Assembly: GCF_030150285.1 (NCBI RefSeq)
Contig: NZ_JASLGE010000032.1
Location: 62,001-126,000 of the forward strand
Direction of reading: 5' to 3'
Source of the DNA: Pseudomonas sp.
Lineage (GTDB): Bacteria; Pseudomonadota; Gammaproteobacteria; Pseudomonadales; Pseudomonadaceae
DNA: 64,000 nucleotides
How positions within the stretch are numbered: position 1 is the first letter of the stretch; the number at the start of each line of letters is the position of its first letter. The position numbers and the translations under genes were made by a program. Positions 61,712 to 64,000 of this stretch are shown here, piece by piece. Below the pieces are notes generated by a model, which searched no databases, was not told the DNA's origin, and saw only the letters and a list, made by a program, of their open reading frames with translations.

Positions 61712-63037
61712 ATGCGCCCATACTCCATGCTTTGCTTATACACACTTGCTGCACTTGCCAGCACCGGCTCTCAGGTAGGTGCTTACGAGTTGTATTCTCG
61801 GGACGACACCCACCTTAGTGCCAATCTGGAAGCCGCATTCGGCGCTTTTCACAGCCAGCAACGTTACGCGCCCTCTGGCCGATTGGCGCAGGGATCGGCT
61901 TCCTGGCGTGAGGGCTACATTAAATATGGCCTGAGCGGCGATCAGGGCATCGGGGAAACAGGGGCGGCATATGGTGCGTTTGCCTTGCTCAGTTCCGGCA
62001 CGTGGGGAGAGGGGGACGCAGCGGGTTTCAGCGACGGTTCTGAACGCACCACCCAGATCGAAGACGCCTACTTGGGGTGGCGTTCCGGTGCCCGGTTTGA
62101 GGCCCTTGGGGAAAACGGCGTTGACCTTTCTTTTGGCCGACAAAATATTGTGGTGGGCGACGGTTTCTTGATTCAGGGGGATGGTCTCAACTTGGGTCGA
62201 GGCACTAACGACGGTCAACTGAACCGCGGAGGGGCCTACTACCTGGCTGCACGCAAGGCGTTCGACAAAACGGCGGTGCTACGCATTGGCGGTCAAGAAG
62301 GTTGGCGTGGTGACTTGATGTGGCTCAAATCCGATAATCGGGCGCAGGCCGATACGCAGATGAACGTCGGTACGCTCGAACACGTGGCACAAGCCGGCAC
62401 CGTCGGCCTGACCTATATTCACATTACCGATATCAGCAAGCAGTATGCCTCGCCGCTTCAACTTGAACGGGACGGAATGAAGACGTACAGCGTGCGCGCA
62501 TCGGGCAATGCGGGCGTACATAACCTGTTCCTGTCGGGTGAGTACGCCAGCCAGCATAAACCCGACGCCTCAAATGAAAACGCGTGGTACATGGAGGCCG
62601 GCTGGACGTTCGCGAACACGCGGTGGGCACCGGGGGTCAGCTACCGTTACAGCCGATTTTCGCAAGGGTATGACACGCTGTTCTATGGTTTGAGCCGTGG
62701 TTACGGGACGTGGTTCCAGGGCGAAGTGGCGGGTAACTATGCTGGCCCTTTCAATAGCAATTCGCGCATCCAGAACGTGACGCTCAAAGCCTCTCCCCTG
62801 GAGAACCTGACGGTAGGCGCGTTGTATTTCCATTACGACACCCTTGATCGCCGCCTGGGCAATACCGATGGCCAGGAAGTCGACTTATATGCCGAGTGGC
62901 ACGTTAATGAGAACCTGACGGTGATGCCGTTGGTGGGTTTCTACCGGCCCAGCAAAAGCGCAGAGCAGGGGGGGCTGCAGTTGGGCAACAACGAAACAAA
63001 CGTGTACGCCCAGCTAGTGTTTGCGATGGGGTTCTGA
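61712..63037 (+). CDS. Outer-membrane beta-barrel porin
   Basis: Protein of 441 aa with signal peptide to about residue 24 (VGA) and repeated alternating beta-strand patterns; it ends in '...QLVFAMGF' with the C-terminal aromatic Phe required for BAM assembly. The plan resembles alginate-export/OprD-like channel families. It probably admits the substrate of the catabolic cluster. The ATG at 61712 with GGAAGTGCATCC precedes a clear signal peptide; a start at 61673 would add 13 residues. Confidence 0.72.
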   Translation: MRPYSMLCLYTLAALASTGSQVGAYELYSRDDTHLSANLEAAFGAFHSQQRYAPSGRLAQGSASWREGYIKYGLSGDQGIGETGAAYGAFALLSSGTWGEGDAAGFSDGSERTTQIEDAYLGWRSGARFEALGENGVDLSFGRQNIVVGDGFLIQGDGLNLGRGTNDGQLNRGGAYYLAARKAFDKTAVLRIGGQEGWRGDLMWLKSDNRAQADTQMNVGTLEHVAQAGTVGLTYIHITDISKQYASPLQLERDGMKTYSVRASGNAGVHNLFLSGEYASQHKPDASNENAWYMEAGWTFANTRWAPGVSYRYSRFSQGYDTLFYGLSRGYGTWFQGEVAGNYAGPFNSNSRIQNVTLKASPLENLTVGALYFHYDTLDRRLGNTDGQEVDLYAEWHVNENLTVMPLVGFYRPSKSAEQGGLQLGNNETNVYAQLVFAMGF

Positions 63038-63074
63038 TTGCAACCCAGGGGGTTAGACGCTGGCCTGAGGCATT

Positions 63075-63108
63075 CAGTCGCGTGGCGAGTCCATTCGCCA
63101 CGCGACTG
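63075..63108. terminator. Strong hairpin between convergent genes
   Basis: Perfect fourteen-base arms CAGTCGCGTGGCGA/TCGCCACGCGACTG with a six-base loop between porin stop (63037) and the permease stop (63133). No T-run; probably a bidirectional terminator or REP-like element. Confidence 0.6.
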
Positions 63109-63132
63109 AGAGGAAGCCGCGCAGGGGCGATA

Positions 63133-64000
63133 TCAGCCTTCGCGCAACACCGTCAGGGGGCTGGCGTTCAAGGCGCGGCGTGTGCCAAACACACCGGCCC
63201 CTCCCACCATCAGGGCTCCCGCCACCGGCAGCAGCAACAGCCACGGGTGTGGCTGCCAAGGCAGGTCGAAGGCATAGCGATAGAGCACCAGGCTCACCAG
63301 TTCGGTGCCCAGCGCTGCAAGCAGGCCGCTGGTTGCGCCCAGCAGGCCGAACTCGATGCGCCGTACCTTGATCAGCAATTGCCGTTCGGCCCCCAGTGCG
63401 CGCAGCAGCGCACCTTGGCGAATGCGTTCGTCCAGGGTGGACTGCAAGCCGGAAAACAGCACGGCCATGCCGGCGGCCAATACAAACAACAACACGTATT
63501 CAACCGCGATCGTCACTTGCGCCAGAATGCTGCGCAACTGCCCCAACAAGGCTTCAATGGGCAAAATGGTGACAGCTGGGAAACTGCGTGACAGCTCGAT
63601 GATTTCCTTGTCATGCCCCGGTGCCAGATAAAAGCTGGTGAGATAGGTGGCAGGCAAGTCCTGCAGGGTGCCCGGCTGGAAGATCATAAAGAAGTTCGGT
63701 TGGAAGTTGTCCCAGTTGATGCTGCGCAAACTGGTGACCCGGGCTTCACGGTTGACGCCGGCCACGGTAAATACCAGGTGATCGCCCAGTTTCAGTTTCA
63801 GGCTTTCGGCCACCTTGGCCTCGACCGACACGCCGGGTATGCCCTCGGCGGGCTGCTGCGTCCACCAAGTGCCCGCGGTTACTTCGTTGCCCGCAGGCAG
63901 GTCGGCGGCCCAGGTCAGGCTCAGATCGCGCTGGATGGCTCTGTCGCCGCTGGAGTCCTTGCTGACGATGTCTTGCACCGCTTCGCCATTGATACTGATC
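63133..64000 (-). CDS. FtsX-like ABC transporter permease, C-terminal part (partial)
   Basis: The gene runs off the right end; 289 codons are visible. A periplasmic part is followed by three hydrophobic segments, including 'VEYVLLFVLAAGMAVLFSGLQSTLDERIRQGALLRALGAERQLLIKVRRIEFGLLG' (middle), as in FtsX-domain permeases of the YbbP type. The last residues 'RRALNASPLTVLREG' are typical. YbbP-type proteins are often beside a YbbA ATPase; that would be upstream outside the window. The visible reading frame continues without stop to base 64000. Confidence 0.8.
   Translation of the reverse strand, partial: ISINGEAVQDIVSKDSSGDRAIQRDLSLTWAADLPAGNEVTAGTWWTQQPAEGIPGVSVEAKVAESLKLKLGDHLVFTVAGVNREARVTSLRSINWDNFQPNFFMIFQPGTLQDLPATYLTSFYLAPGHDKEIIELSRSFPAVTILPIEALLGQLRSILAQVTIAVEYVLLFVLAAGMAVLFSGLQSTLDERIRQGALLRALGAERQLLIKVRRIEFGLLGATSGLLAALGTELVSLVLYRYAFDLPWQPHPWLLLLPVAGALMVGGAGVFGTRRALNASPLTVLREG

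Noticed and set aside
1..64000. tRNA, rRNA, CRISPR, prophage or insertion sequence genes
   Set aside because: No tRNA-like cloverleaf ends, spaced direct repeats, transposase or integrase motifs were found while reading both strands.

Overview
The window looks like a chromosomal segment of a fluorescens-lineage Pseudomonas. The evidence is its gene content: kdpFABCDE, the rnd-ycgL block, poxB, greB, an Aap-type amino-acid importer, and REP-type intergenic palindromes of the form GCGAGC..GCTCGC. Most of the window is GC-rich coding sequence. No rRNA, tRNA, CRISPR array, integrase, transposase or phage gene was recognised. Function calls come from reading motifs and protein family features by eye; no database search was run.

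Layout. 1-6.1 kb: end of a solute-binding protein gene, then livHMGF-type ABC genes and two tandem iron-type alcohol dehydrogenase paralogs, all packed as one operon. 6.3-12 kb: poxB, a glutamine-synthetase-like polyamine ligase, a methyltransferase and a class C beta-lactamase. 12.2-17.3 kb: housekeeping block rnd-ycgL, a 2-hydroxyacid dehydrogenase, a nitroreductase, ycgN and an M61-like protein without HExxH. 17.7-25.6 kb: complete high-affinity potassium system kdpFABC plus kdpDE. 25.6-34.3 kb: patatin phospholipase, lipoprotein, CHAD protein, thioesterase, chemoreceptor, TatD, MltF-like lytic transglycosylase, DoxX, and an unknown small protein whose gene contains an intrinsic-terminator-like hairpin.

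34.4-45.1 kb: a minus-strand catabolic locus. Serine-acetyltransferase-like, VOC, beta-hydroxyacid dehydrogenase, aldehyde dehydrogenase and M20 amidohydrolase genes are followed by the aapJQMP amino-acid importer, with a divergent LysR regulator at the head. This suggests uptake and processing of an amino-acid-like compound. 45.2-48.1 kb: greB, a LuxR-type regulator and a class II histone-deacetylase-like amidohydrolase.

48.5-63 kb: the most distinctive part. It holds two tandem AraC regulators, an aldehyde dehydrogenase, an SDR dehydrogenase, an isochorismatase-fold protein lacking all three catalytic residues, the alpha and beta subunits of a Rieske ring-hydroxylating dioxygenase, a phthalate-reductase-type flavoprotein, a glutamate-1-semialdehyde-type aminotransferase, an APC permease, a LysR regulator and an outer-membrane channel. 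Palindromic operator candidates sit upstream of its transcription units. The proposed role is uptake, deamination and ring oxidation of an aromatic amine or amino acid. No ring-cleavage enzyme is present, so the substrate and end product are open. The window ends inside an FtsX-type ABC permease gene.
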